DNA of 64,000 nucleotides from Streptococcus cuniculi (GTDB lineage: Bacteria; Bacillota; Bacilli; Lactobacillales; Streptococcaceae), in contig NZ_MSJM01000003.1 in NCBI RefSeq assembly GCF_001921845.1, positions 1-64,000 on the forward strand, written 5' to 3'. The position numbers and the translations under genes were made by a program. The notes under the pieces were generated by a model, which worked only from the letters and a program-made list of their open reading frames with translations, had not been told where the DNA came from and did not search any database. Positions 46,249-55,781 of the stretch are shown here, piece by piece (positions within the stretch are counted from its first letter, which is position 1; every line of letters begins with the position of its first letter).

Positions 46249-47808
46249 CTACTTATCTCCCTTATTGCGGATGACAAAGCCTGTCTTTTTCTCGCTTGAG
46301 ATGCGTTTGCGTGGTTTTTTGTTGTCTTTTCCGAAACGGTCGCGGTCGTTGGTGTGGCGTTTTTCCTTGTAATCACGACGGCCACCCCGGCGGTCATCAC
46401 CTCTGCGATTACCTGATGATTTGCCACCTTTACCAGACTTGCCACGACCACCTTTGTCACCTGGGATGTATTTGAACGGCAATGGTTTTTCACGCGCAAT
46501 TTCTACTTTTGGCATGGACTCTGGATCCTGAACCGTCAAGCTCAAGATGTACATCGCCAATTCTTCTGGTGAAAATTCGCTAGCCAGTTTAATGGCATCT
46601 TTGCCAAACTTATCAAAGTTCTTGCGGATGCTTTCATCTGCAAAATCACGCTCGATTTTCTTCAGCGCAATCTTTTTCTTGGCTTGGAAAGCCTCTTCTG
46701 CTGTCGCAGGCTTCATGCCGGTCATGCGTTTTTTGGTCAAATCCTCAATAATCTTGAGGTAGCCCATTTCATTTGGTGAGACAAAGGTAATGGATTGACC
46801 AGACTTACCTGCACGACCCGTCCGACCAATACGGTGAACATAGCTTTCTGGATCCTGCGGAATGTCATAGTTATAGACATGGGTCACACCTGAAATATCC
46901 AATCCACGGGCCGCAACATCTGTCGCAACGAGGACATCTAGACCACCTGTCTTGAAATCACGCAAGACACGCAGGCGCTTGCTTTGATCCAAATCACCGT
47001 GAATACCTTCTGCACGGAAACCACGGATTTTCAGACCGCGGGTCAATTCATCGACACGGCGTTTGGTCCGACCAAAGACAATCGCTAATTCTGGCTGTTC
47101 CACATCCATAAGACGGGTCATGGTGTCAAATTTTTCCTGCTCCTTGACACGGACATAGTATTGATCGACCAGTTCAGTCGTCAATTCTTTTGCCTCAATC
47201 TGTACATGTTCAGGATTGTTCATGAACTGAACACCGATGCGTTTAATCGGAGCTGGCATGGTCGCTGAAAAGAGCAAGGTTTGGCGGTCTTCTGGAACGC
47301 GAGAGATAATGGACTCGATGTCCTCTAAAAAGCCCATATTGAGCATTTCATCGGCTTCATCCAGAATGAGGGTTTCTACATGATTGAGTTTCAAGGCCTT
47401 ACGTTTGATCAAATCAAGTAAACGACCAGGCGTTCCGACAACGATATGAGCGCCAGACTTGAGCGCTTTGATTTGTTTTTCAATGCTTGAACCGCCATAG
47501 ACAGAGCGGACTTTCACGCCCTTACTACGCCCAAAGCGGAAAAGCTCTTCCTGACTTTGCACGGCCAATTCCCGCGTTGGGGCGATGACCAAGGCTTGGA
47601 TTTGCACTTCATCGGTGCGGATTTTTTCAAGAGTTGGTAGACCAAAGGCTGCTGTTTTTCCTGTTCCTGTCTGGGCTTGACCGATGACATCCTTACCTTC
47701 AAGGGCAAGGGGAATCGTCTTCTCCTGAATTGGACTGGCTTCCACAAAGCCGGCTGTTTCGATTTCTGCTAGCAAGTCAGCAGATAACTGTAATTCATTA
47801 AATTTCAT
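46249..47808 (-). CDS. cshA: DEAD-box RNA helicase CshA
   Basis: This 519-residue protein has the Q motif (FVEASPIQEKTIP), motif I AQTGTGKTA, DEAD in LILDEADEML, SAT, and HRIGRTGRAG. A C-terminal tail is rich in Arg, Gly and Lys. It works in ribosome assembly, cold adaptation and mRNA decay as a degradosome partner. The long 5' leader contains alternative hairpins. Confidence 0.93.
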   Translation of the reverse strand: MKFNELQLSADLLAEIETAGFVEASPIQEKTIPLALEGKDVIGQAQTGTGKTAAFGLPTLEKIRTDEVQIQALVIAPTRELAVQSQEELFRFGRSKGVKVRSVYGGSSIEKQIKALKSGAHIVVGTPGRLLDLIKRKALKLNHVETLILDEADEMLNMGFLEDIESIISRVPEDRQTLLFSATMPAPIKRIGVQFMNNPEHVQIEAKELTTELVDQYYVRVKEQEKFDTMTRLMDVEQPELAIVFGRTKRRVDELTRGLKIRGFRAEGIHGDLDQSKRLRVLRDFKTGGLDVLVATDVAARGLDISGVTHVYNYDIPQDPESYVHRIGRTGRAGKSGQSITFVSPNEMGYLKIIEDLTKKRMTGMKPATAEEAFQAKKKIALKKIERDFADESIRKNFDKFGKDAIKLASEFSPEELAMYILSLTVQDPESMPKVEIAREKPLPFKYIPGDKGGRGKSGKGGKSSGNRRGDDRRGGRRDYKEKRHTNDRDRFGKDNKKPRKRISSEKKTGFVIRNKGDK

Positions 47809-47844
47809 CTATCCTTCTTTCTAAGGAGTGGGATTTCAGCCCTC

Positions 47845-47888
47845 GTCTAAAAAAGAAAAACCGTCTAAGCAGGACAGGTTTTTTAGAC
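47845..47888 (-). promoter_or_regulatory. Alternative hairpins in the cshA 5' leader
   Basis: Arms GTCTAAAAAA (47888-47879) and TTTTTTAGAC (47854-47845) are perfectly complementary. Inside them AAAAACC (47883-47877) and GGTTTTT (47862-47856) can form a shorter terminator-like stem followed by U-rich sequence. Three GTCTAA/TTAGAC copies compete. The leader starts about 140 bases before the ATG, at an extended -10 TGATATACT whose TATACT is at 47960-47955. Confidence 0.55.
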
Positions 47889-48071
47889 ATCACCCTAGTA
47901 AAAGAAGTGGAGCTTGTTTCCCATATATACAATTTTGTTGCATGCAACTTATCTAGTATATCACAAAGAAGGGGCAAAAGATAGTGAAAGTCATTATTTT
48001 TCTCACAAATACATTTTTGATTTTCTTTAAGAAAGTTTTAAAAATGAAAAAATGACCAAAAAGATCATTTT

Positions 48072-48980
48072 TCATCGTTTATTCGCCACCCATTTTAAAA
48101 TCTGGGCAAGGACAACCCACAAGACAGCACTAAGGATAATGATATAAATCCAAGCACGGTTATCATCGGTCCAAGGAAGTGGGACATTCATGCCGAAAAA
48201 GCCTGTAATAACGGCAATAACAGCCAGTAAAATGGAAATAATGGTCAAGAGTGTCAAGTTGTCATTCAGATTGTTGTTCAAGACATTATTGTAAGAACTG
48301 GACAACTGCTGCAAGACTTGAGAAACCAAATCAGTCATGGCAACCAACTGTCTGGCTTCAATCATCGCATCGTCAAATTGTTCATTTTCAATCTCATCAA
48401 AGCCGCGGTAAATAGCATGTCCTCTGATATGCTCAAGCAACATCAGATTTTGCTTGGCTGCAGCAAGCAGGTAGACCATACTGGTTTCCAAGTCAGACAG
48501 GGCAAACAAGTGCTTTTTAGTTGTCGTTTGGCGCAGCAGCATATTGATTTCATCCTTGGTCTTGTCCATTTTTTCAATGACAGGATAGTAGGAATTACTA
48601 ATCAACTCGATACTGGCAAAGAGGAATTTATAGACTGTGACAGGCTCATGGTGTTCAATATAGCGGACCATATTACGCGTCACATAGGCACTATCCTGGT
48701 CGGTAATGGTAATGAGACGGTCTTTTTGGACAATGAAGGTCATGGGAATGGTTTCATAGTAGTCCTTTTCGCGCTCCAAATCAAGGACATTGTAAATAAA
48801 GACAACTGTCCCGTCTTCACGATTGTAGTCCATGTGGGCACGTTCATTTTTATCCAGCGCATATTCGACCGTTTCCGTATCAATATGGTATTTTTTATAT
48901 AGTTCTGGCGTTTGGTGCAAACTCTCGGCATCTAGGTTAATCCAAGACATGCCATTTTTCAAACTTTTCTCAATGAACAT
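48072..48980 (-). CDS. corA: CorA-family magnesium transporter
   Basis: This 302-residue protein has a large cytoplasmic N-terminal funnel domain and two C-terminal membrane helices joined by the loop containing GMN (GFFGMNVPLPW, about residue 265). GMN is the selectivity signature of CorA. The basic C-terminus LKWVANKR is typical. Magnesium or related divalent ion uptake is inferred from the family. Confidence 0.93.
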   Translation of the reverse strand: MFIEKSLKNGMSWINLDAESLHQTPELYKKYHIDTETVEYALDKNERAHMDYNREDGTVVFIYNVLDLEREKDYYETIPMTFIVQKDRLITITDQDSAYVTRNMVRYIEHHEPVTVYKFLFASIELISNSYYPVIEKMDKTKDEINMLLRQTTTKKHLFALSDLETSMVYLLAAAKQNLMLLEHIRGHAIYRGFDEIENEQFDDAMIEARQLVAMTDLVSQVLQQLSSSYNNVLNNNLNDNLTLLTIISILLAVIAVITGFFGMNVPLPWTDDNRAWIYIIILSAVLWVVLAQILKWVANKR

Positions 48981-49054
48981 TCTCCACCTCCACTTTTTTC
49001 TTCTGTCTTATTATACTATAAATCTCCTCTAATCGTACTTTCCAAAGACGATAT

Positions 49055-49083
49055 TTGACAGAAAAGGGGGGATGCGGTACAAT
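49055..49083 (+). promoter_or_regulatory. Strong rightward promoter
   Basis: TTGACA (49055-49060), a 17-base spacer and TACAAT (49078-49083) precede the gene at 49112 by about 29 bases. Confidence 0.8.
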
Positions 49084-49111
49084 ATTTAGGTATCAAAAAA
49101 AAGGAGTTTTT

Positions 49112-49894
49112 ATGGAAAATCAACAGTTAGACCCTCTTGCAACAATGGTCGAAACCAACAAGAAAAAGCGTAAGCGTGTCTTGAAAATCGTTTTCGGAGT
49201 TATCGGAGGCCTCTTTTTAGTAGCTGCCGTTGCTGGATTCCTCTTCTACCGCAATGGAAATATTGCAGGTGATTGGGAAAATCCAAATCTTGCTGCGGAA
49301 ATACGGAAATCCGCTATTCAGGAGATTGGAAATGGTTTTGAGGGCTTGAAACTTGATCCCGAAGAAGTTGTTGGAGAAACAGGCGTAACATTTGAAGTCA
49401 AGGACAACAAAGCAGTCGCTACGACCTATTCTACCATCAATAAAGAAGCCTTTCTAACTGCTTTTGATAAAGCGATCCAAGAAGAATATACTAAAGTCGT
49501 TACAGAAGCAGAAAAAGAAGCGCAAAAGTATGGAATCAGCAAGGAAGATTTGCTAAAAGAAGCATTTGGTGAAAACTATGAAGCGGAAATCAAGAAAAGC
49601 TTCCCTAAGCGTGAAGAAATCGAAAAACAATTCGATGACATGATGACCAAAGAAGTAGCAGATACTAGCAAGGGCCAGTATGATTCTGCAACTGGTAAAT
49701 TCTCTGCTGTCTACTTTGAAGGGGAAGTGAGCCCACTCACTCACACTATCAAAGTAACCAAGGTCAATACTGGATCTGCCTTTGCATCAGCGGCATCTAG
49801 CTTTAAAGTAGGAGATGTCCTGTTATACACACATAACGGTGATACCCTAACCTTTGTCGGTGCCGAAGAATATCCATTTAAAGCAATGAAATAA
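49112..49894 (+). CDS. Membrane-anchored protein of unknown function
   Basis: The start MENQQLDPLATMVE follows AAGGAG and gives 260 residues. One membrane helix (about 24-48) follows a basic KKKRKRVLK stretch, and the rest is extracellular, acidic and Lys/Glu-rich. The protein is probably anchored with the C-terminus outside. No catalytic motif is recognised. Transcribed alone. Confidence 0.75.
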   Translation: MENQQLDPLATMVETNKKKRKRVLKIVFGVIGGLFLVAAVAGFLFYRNGNIAGDWENPNLAAEIRKSAIQEIGNGFEGLKLDPEEVVGETGVTFEVKDNKAVATTYSTINKEAFLTAFDKAIQEEYTKVVTEAEKEAQKYGISKEDLLKEAFGENYEAEIKKSFPKREEIEKQFDDMMTKEVADTSKGQYDSATGKFSAVYFEGEVSPLTHTIKVTKVNTGSAFASAASSFKVGDVLLYTHNGDTLTFVGAEEYPFKAMK

Positions 49895-49926
49895 AAAGGA
49901 TTGAGAGAATTCTCTCAATCCTTTTT
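49893..49926. terminator. Bidirectional terminator between convergent genes
   Basis: Two perfectly complementary 17-base arms (49893-49909 and 49910-49926) start AAAAAGGATTGAGAG. Both flanking stop codons lie within the arms, so the one structure ends both transcripts. Confidence 0.9.
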
Positions 49927-50305
49927 ATTGTAATACTGCTTCGGCTAATGCCTGCTGAATGGCAATCACGCTCTTATCGCTCTTGAATTGCAGGGTTTCG
50001 GCAGGCTCCATGCTAGAGGAAATCCAGATTTTCAACTCTGCATCCAAGTCAAAATGCCCAGATGTTTCGACTTCAAAGCGTGAAATAGAACGATAGGGAA
50101 TAGATTTGTAGGAGGTTTTCTTTCCTGTCATTCCTTGCTTATCCACCAAAATCAAGCGTTTGTCGGTAAAGACGATTAAGTCACGAACCAGGCTAAAGGC
50201 TGACGTCACCTGCTCGCTTGCAACTAACACTGCCTCTAGCTGTTCTTCTACTTTTGCCGTATCTGTTTGGGCGGCATTGCCCATTAAGCCTGAAAAAATT
50301 CCCAT
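49925..50305 (-). CDS. PH domain-containing protein (bPH family)
   Basis: This 126-residue protein resembles the bacterial PH fold family (DUF1696): SLVRDLIVFTDKRLILVDKQG, YKSIPYRSISRFEVETSG and a C-terminal helix. Cytoplasmic, role unknown. Downstream of the SEC-C/HEPN gene by 39 bases, but of more ordinary base composition. Confidence 0.85.
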   Translation of the reverse strand: MGIFSGLMGNAAQTDTAKVEEQLEAVLVASEQVTSAFSLVRDLIVFTDKRLILVDKQGMTGKKTSYKSIPYRSISRFEVETSGHFDLDAELKIWISSSMEPAETLQFKSDKSVIAIQQALAEAVLQ

Positions 50306-50344
50306 GATAGCTCCTTTTTACATCCTAATATAAGATTCTCAACT

Positions 50345-51886
50345 TTAGTCACGTTGCTTAAAAACAGATTGATCTATAAATTGATTTAATGCAAAATATG
50401 AAATCGATATCTGTTCACTTCGATTATTATAAATGTCTGTAAATTGATAGCTCATACTGTTATCCTTTAGTGTAAGATGAATATGACCATGCGCAACAGA
50501 ATTTCTTAACCTTTCTAAAATATAAACATTTTTCTTGTGCTCTTCCTCAATATCTGGATGTTTCTCCATAAATCTTTCAAGGTTAGTATTATCTATTACA
50601 AACCCTTCTATATCAACGTTTTTAGGATTGATTTCAAATAAATCATCGTCTTCAAATCTCAAACAAATATTGATTACACTAAGAATAGGAAACATATATT
50701 TAAACGCTAACCAGCTATATTTATCCTCTTTTAGCTCTTCAATACTTGATAATATATTATCCTTATTCTCAAAGCTATTTTCTATCCATGGAGAAATATA
50801 ATCAATAATCCGATCATTTAATTGCATCAAATGAACTAAAAAGTTTGAAAATTCTGTTTCAAAATCATATAGAAATTTTATACTATAACAAAACTCCTCA
50901 GCAGTTACTTCTCTGCCTACCTCACTTTGAACAAATTTTAATTTTTCATCAAATTCTTCTTTTGAAATCGTATAAATAGAATGTTTAAATTCTGCACTAT
51001 GAGATTTAATATAACCCATTATCTCTTCATGATTTAATTGCTTGAAATTTTTAGTAAACGAAATCATTTCATGAGAAGAATTTCCTGTATATTTTTCATC
51101 TTTTGCATAAGTTAAAACATTTACTTTAATATCCGTATACTCATTTATAACCGAACTATATTGGTATTCAGACATAGAACTCAAACTAAACCAAGTATGT
51201 TTATAAACTATTCCATAAGAAGTATAGTTTGAAAAATATGATTGAATAAAATAATGTAAAACTGGTTCTAATATAAATCCATGGAATTTTGATTTATTTG
51301 TTTCTTTATCCTTGTTATAGATACTATAACCAATCAAATATTCTGTTCCATATTCTCCATGTGATAAAAATTCAAAATGTCCATAATTCATGTGTGCAAA
51401 AGCATTTCTAACACGTGCTAACTGATCATACGGCCTTGTCTCTTCAGAACTATAAGGAACATAAAATGAGTTCATTGGTACAAGACGCCCAACCTTCTCT
51501 CTCAAAAATCTTCTATAGAGGTCCAAAAAGTCTTTCATTTCATGGTCACTACTATTTAGATGTTCAAAAAAGTCCTTATAAATAATTTTTCTTCTAAAAT
51601 ACTTTTTCTCTAATTTTTCTTTATTGAAAAGTAACATTAGAGAATCAATAAAAACTCTATACCTAAATAAATCTCGTAACAATAAAGATGAAAAAATACC
51701 CGATGTCAATTGTCTAGTAATCCAATCAATATTCACTTCATCTTGATACAGTTTTTTATAAAAGTTAATCATCTCAAAATTATTATTTAGATAATCTTTT
51801 GAGGAAACTGGCAATATCCTCATACAACACTTTTTATATTTATTATCTGAACCACAAGGACATTTATCATTTCTATTGATACTCAT
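50345..51886 (-). CDS. SEC-C protein with two HEPN-type RNxxxH motifs
   Basis: This 513-residue protein begins with a SEC-C zinc motif (CPCGSDNKYKKCC, residues 9-21). RNAFAH at 160-165 and RNSVAH at 461-466 match the RNxxxH catalytic motif of HEPN ribonucleases, and each is set in a mainly helical context. No signal peptide or membrane helix is seen. The gene is visibly AT-rich relative to prfC and the PH-domain gene, suggesting transfer. Its Shine-Dalgarno is poor, and only 25 bases separate it from prfC upstream, so it may depend on read-through. Proteins of this plan are often found in defence contexts, but no exact family is recognised. RNase activity is inference from motifs only. Confidence 0.75.
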   Translation of the reverse strand: MSINRNDKCPCGSDNKYKKCCMRILPVSSKDYLNNNFEMINFYKKLYQDEVNIDWITRQLTSGIFSSLLLRDLFRYRVFIDSLMLLFNKEKLEKKYFRRKIIYKDFFEHLNSSDHEMKDFLDLYRRFLREKVGRLVPMNSFYVPYSSEETRPYDQLARVRNAFAHMNYGHFEFLSHGEYGTEYLIGYSIYNKDKETNKSKFHGFILEPVLHYFIQSYFSNYTSYGIVYKHTWFSLSSMSEYQYSSVINEYTDIKVNVLTYAKDEKYTGNSSHEMISFTKNFKQLNHEEIMGYIKSHSAEFKHSIYTISKEEFDEKLKFVQSEVGREVTAEEFCYSIKFLYDFETEFSNFLVHLMQLNDRIIDYISPWIENSFENKDNILSSIEELKEDKYSWLAFKYMFPILSVINICLRFEDDDLFEINPKNVDIEGFVIDNTNLERFMEKHPDIEEEHKKNVYILERLRNSVAHGHIHLTLKDNSMSYQFTDIYNNRSEQISISYFALNQFIDQSVFKQRD

Positions 51887-51911
51887 ACTTTATTAAACTT
51901 CTATACTATTC

Positions 51912-53456
51912 TCACATCTTCTCTTCCAGCACCACATCTGGGTACTTGTCTGCAAACCAGCGCAGGGCAAAGTCATTTTCAAAGAGGAAAACAGGATGAT
52001 CAAAGCGGTCTTTGGCAAGGATATTGCGGCTAGACGACATCCGCTCGTCCAACTGCTCCTGAGCAATCCAACGCACGGTCTTTTTCCCCATTGGCGTCAT
52101 GACCACTTCTGCATTGTATTCATTTTCCATGCGGTGTTTAAAGACTTCAAACTGGAGCTGACCAACGGCCCCCAGCATATACTCGCCTGTCTGGTAGTTG
52201 GTGTAGAGCTGAATAGCTCCTTCTTGCACTAGCTGCTCAATGCCTTTGTGGAAGGATTTCTGTTTCATGACATTTTTAGCAGAAACTTTCATGAAGATTT
52301 CAGGGGTAAAGGTTGGTAGCGGTTCAAATTCAAACTTGTTCTTGCCAACAGTCAACGTGTCCCCTACTTGGTAGGTCCCTGTATCATAGACCCCGATAAT
52401 ATCACCTGCCACGGCATTTTCGACATTCTCCCGCGCTTCAGCCATGAACTGGGTGACATTGGACAGCTTCGCTTTCTTGCCCGTCCGCGTCAAATTGACA
52501 TCCATTCCGCGCTCAAACTCGCCTGAAACGATACGGACAAAGGCAATACGGTCGCGGTGGCGAGGGTCCATATTGGCTTGGATTTTAAAGACAAACCCTG
52601 AAAAATCATTGGATAAAGGCTCCACTATTTCCCCGTCTGTTTTCAAATGTCCATGCGGTTCTGGAGCAAATTGCAAGAAGGTTTCAAGGAAGGTCTGCAC
52701 CCCAAAATTAGTCAAGGCTGACCCGAAGAAAACGGGCGTTAGCTTTCCATCCAAAATCGCGCTTTCTGAAAATTCATTTCCTGCCTCACTCAAGAGTTCA
52801 ATATCTTCTAAGACCTGCGCGTAAAAAGGATTGTTGCCAAAGAGGGCTTCGCCTTCATCAAAACTGGCAAAGCGCTCCTCACTGCGGTAGAGTTCCAAGC
52901 GCTTGTTATGCAGGTCATACAAACCTTCAAAGGATTTCCCCATACCGATTGGCCAATTCATCGGAAAACTTGCAATGCCAAGGACTTCTTCTAATTCTTC
53001 CAAGAGGTCAAGCGGTTCACGACCATCACGGTCCAATTTGTTAATAAAGGTAAAGACGGGGATATTGCGGTGTTTGACAACCTCAAATAATTTCTTGGTT
53101 TGGGCCTCAATCCCCTTTGCTGAGTCGATCACCATGACCGCAGCATCCACCGCCATCAAGGTCCGATAGGTATCTTCCGAGAAATCCTCATGCCCTGGGG
53201 TATCAAGGATATTGACGCGCTTGCCATCATAGTCAAACTGCATCACCGAAGAAGTCACCGAGATTCCCCGTTGCTTTTCAATGTCCATCCAGTCAGACTT
53301 GGCAAAGTTTCCAGTCTTTTTCCCCTTGACCGTACCAGCCTCACGAATTTCTCCACCGAAGTAGAGCAACTGCTCTGTAATCGTAGTTTTCCCCGCATCC
53401 GGGTGGGAGATAATGGCAAAGGTGCGGCGTTTTTTTATTTCATCTTGTAGTGTCAT
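51912..53456 (-). CDS. prfC: Peptide chain release factor 3
   Basis: This 514-residue translational GTPase recycles RF1/RF2 after termination. G1 is [10 protein letters not shown]3 DTPGHEDF and G4 NKLDRDG; the RF3-specific [21 protein letters not shown] follows the switch region. Length and order are standard. Confidence 0.96.
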   Translation of the reverse strand: MTLQDEIKKRRTFAIISHPDAGKTTITEQLLYFGGEIREAGTVKGKKTGNFAKSDWMDIEKQRGISVTSSVMQFDYDGKRVNILDTPGHEDFSEDTYRTLMAVDAAVMVIDSAKGIEAQTKKLFEVVKHRNIPVFTFINKLDRDGREPLDLLEELEEVLGIASFPMNWPIGMGKSFEGLYDLHNKRLELYRSEERFASFDEGEALFGNNPFYAQVLEDIELLSEAGNEFSESAILDGKLTPVFFGSALTNFGVQTFLETFLQFAPEPHGHLKTDGEIVEPLSNDFSGFVFKIQANMDPRHRDRIAFVRIVSGEFERGMDVNLTRTGKKAKLSNVTQFMAEARENVENAVAGDIIGVYDTGTYQVGDTLTVGKNKFEFEPLPTFTPEIFMKVSAKNVMKQKSFHKGIEQLVQEGAIQLYTNYQTGEYMLGAVGQLQFEVFKHRMENEYNAEVVMTPMGKKTVRWIAQEQLDERMSSSRNILAKDRFDHPVFLFENDFALRWFADKYPDVVLEEKM

Positions 53457-53580
53457 CTTGATTCCTTTTTTACTGTTCTATAAAATGGCAGAGCAGACAC
53501 CTTGTCTACCCTCCCGTATCCTTATTATTATAACTAAAAGAGCTAGATTTTTCAAATCAGAGTGATAAAAAAGAAGCTCG

Positions 53581-54276
53581 TCAGCTCCTTTCGTATTCCT
53601 GTTTTTCAACCTGTCGAGATTCCTGTAGCACTTGGAAGAGTTTTAAGAAAGCTGTTAGAATGACTGTAAACAGGATTGTTTCTATCAGATAATTCCAAAA
53701 GAGACCATAATCGCCTAAGAGTGGCAACTTTCGTAAAAAGCCATAATCGCCACCTGTCACCACATCGACCAGCAAGATGAAGGTATTGACTCCAAAGGTA
53801 ATCGCCGCAATCCTTCCTAGACTTAACTGGTAAGACGGTTGACGCAAGAGGTAGTTCAGGGCATTTCCTAAAAGGGCCAGATGGCCGATGATAAAGGAAA
53901 AGATGGTCACATGAAACCAAGGAAAAGGATCAAAGACGGGATAAATCAAGGCGCACATGGAGCCGAATACCCCTATCAGGGAAAAATACTCCTTGTAAGG
54001 TGAATCATCTGGAGCTAATAAGAGCACAAACATGGCCATACGGCAATGGTAGAGCGGTAGCGATTGGGAAATTGGTGCCATAATGGCCAGATACCAGCCG
54101 TAAAGCAGTATCAATTGGAGAATCTGTATTCCTTTAAAAGTCTGCTGCCAGGCCTTGTTTTCATGGTATTTGATTGCTCCAATCACTATCAATACCAGAC
54201 CGAGCAGGAGACATACATGCCCAGCAACACCGAGCTCTGGTGGAAAACTAGGCTGATTACTAAAAAATTCTTTCAT
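53581..54276 (-). CDS. YwaF/TIGR02206-family membrane protein
   Basis: This 231-residue integral membrane protein has about seven helices and the family features LPLYHCRMAMFVLLL and YPVFDPFPWFHVTIFSFIIGHLALLGN. The function is unknown. It lies between murF and prfC, after a short gap downstream of murF. Confidence 0.85.
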   Translation of the reverse strand: MKEFFSNQPSFPPELGVAGHVCLLLGLVLIVIGAIKYHENKAWQQTFKGIQILQLILLYGWYLAIMAPISQSLPLYHCRMAMFVLLLAPDDSPYKEYFSLIGVFGSMCALIYPVFDPFPWFHVTIFSFIIGHLALLGNALNYLLRQPSYQLSLGRIAAITFGVNTFILLVDVVTGGDYGFLRKLPLLGDYGLFWNYLIETILFTVILTAFLKLFQVLQESRQVEKQEYERS

Positions 54277-54300
54277 TGTTTTTTCCTTTTGTGCTACTTC

Positions 54301-55668
54301 TTACGCCATAGCTTCCAAAGCTGCGACCAGCTGGTCAAGGTGCATGGAATTGCTGCCTTTTAGCAAAATCTGGTCCTGCGGATTGACACAGGCTTTGACA
54401 CGGGCAACTAACTCCTCAAACTGATCTTCTGCATCATTTTTTCTAAAGAAATACACCTTGCCGAGCGGGAACATCTGAGCAGCTAATTGGGCCAAGCCCT
54501 CAATATCCTGTCCGTAAAAGAATAGGGTGTCCAGACAATTGGGCGACAGGCTCGTAATCATCTCTTGATGGAGGGCAACCGACTGCTCTCCCAATTCTTT
54601 CATGTCCGCTAACACAGCCAGTTTCTTGCCATTTTCATTTGCGGGAATGCTGGAGAAGGTCTCTAAAATCAGGCGCATGGCTGTCGGATTGGCATTGTAG
54701 ACATCACTTAATATATCCGCACCATTTCCTGCTTTTTTCCACTCTGTTCGATTGCGGGTCAGCTGTAGATGCGCCAGCGCTTCCTTAATGGCGGCATCTG
54801 AAACACCCAAGCATTTGCCTACATAGCTAGCTAGCATGGCATTGGTCGCATTGTACTTGCCTGTAACAGGTAAGAAAATATCTCCGTCCATGAAGTTGAC
54901 CTGAAAGGTCAGGCTGTCCTTGCTCTCTACTAGGCTCGTCACCTGCAAATCGCCCCCCTCACCAAAGCGTAGCAGTTGCTGCTGACTTGGTAGGTGAGTA
55001 GCTGCAATCGGGTCATTGGGTACCAATAAGGTTGCTCCTTCTGACATCCCATCTGCAATCTGCAATTTTCCTTGGGCAATCTGCTCCCGTGAACCGAAAA
55101 ATTCCAGATGAGCTTCGCCAAACAAGGTAATCACAGCTAAACTTGGTTTTGCGATTTCTGACAGAAGATGAATGTCACCTAGGTGATCCTGCCCCATTTC
55201 AAGGACTAGTTTTTCTGTACCATCTGGCATGTGCAGCACCGTATAAGGCAGCCCGATTTCATTATTGTAATTCCCTTGGGTCTTATAGGTGGCAAAGGTT
55301 GTGGCCAAAACATCGTGAATCATGTCCTTGGTGGTCGTTTTGCCATTTGAACCTGTCACGGCGATGACCTCTACCTGCATTTTCTCTAGGTAATAGGCAG
55401 CTAAGGTCTGAAAGGCTAGCAGGCAGTCATCCACTAGGATATGGGGAACAGGCACTTCATTTTCTGATAGGGTGACCGCGCAGCCATTTTCAAAAGCCAC
55501 GGAAATAAACGCATGCCCATCTCGTGCTCCCTTGAGCGGGATAAAGAGGTCGCCTTCTGCTATCAAACGGCTATCAAATTCCACCTTTTGTAGGGCCTGA
55601 TTCTCATATATGGTCACGTCGTTTTTCGCTCCGACAACCTGAGCAACTTCATATACTGTTAATTTCAT
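54301..55668 (-). CDS. murF: UDP-N-acetylmuramoyl-tripeptide-D-alanyl-D-alanine ligase
   Basis: The start MKLTVYEVAQVVG gives 455 residues. The ATP loop is VTGSNGKTTTKDM (about 112), and NEIGLPYTVL and DVYNANPTAM are typical of Mur ligases. It adds D-Ala-D-Ala to the peptidoglycan precursor, using the product of Ddl. In pneumococcus murF directly follows ddl; here the HrtAB-like genes and the CRISPR array intervene. Confidence 0.95.
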   Translation of the reverse strand: MKLTVYEVAQVVGAKNDVTIYENQALQKVEFDSRLIAEGDLFIPLKGARDGHAFISVAFENGCAVTLSENEVPVPHILVDDCLLAFQTLAAYYLEKMQVEVIAVTGSNGKTTTKDMIHDVLATTFATYKTQGNYNNEIGLPYTVLHMPDGTEKLVLEMGQDHLGDIHLLSEIAKPSLAVITLFGEAHLEFFGSREQIAQGKLQIADGMSEGATLLVPNDPIAATHLPSQQQLLRFGEGGDLQVTSLVESKDSLTFQVNFMDGDIFLPVTGKYNATNAMLASYVGKCLGVSDAAIKEALAHLQLTRNRTEWKKAGNGADILSDVYNANPTAMRLILETFSSIPANENGKKLAVLADMKELGEQSVALHQEMITSLSPNCLDTLFFYGQDIEGLAQLAAQMFPLGKVYFFRKNDAEDQFEELVARVKACVNPQDQILLKGSNSMHLDQLVAALEAMA

Positions 55669-55732
55669 CTTTTTCTCCAAAAACGCTCTTGTCGATTAGG
55701 GGGATACTTCCCCTTTTAGCTTGAAGCAAAAC

Positions 55733-55754
55733 AAAAAGAGCGTATGCTCTTTTT
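55733..55754 (-). terminator. Terminator of the HrtAB-like operon
   Basis: AAAAAGAGC/GCTCTTTTT arms with a four-base loop. The structure is symmetric and could act in both directions. It lies just after the ATPase stop. Confidence 0.85.
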
Positions 55755-55781
55755 ATTATATCATATTTTTAAGCCAGTATC

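Noticed and set aside
46191..46499. ORF of 102 codons at the end of cshA
   Set aside because: Out-of-frame shadow of the Arg/Gly-rich cshA tail and the adjoining repeat.
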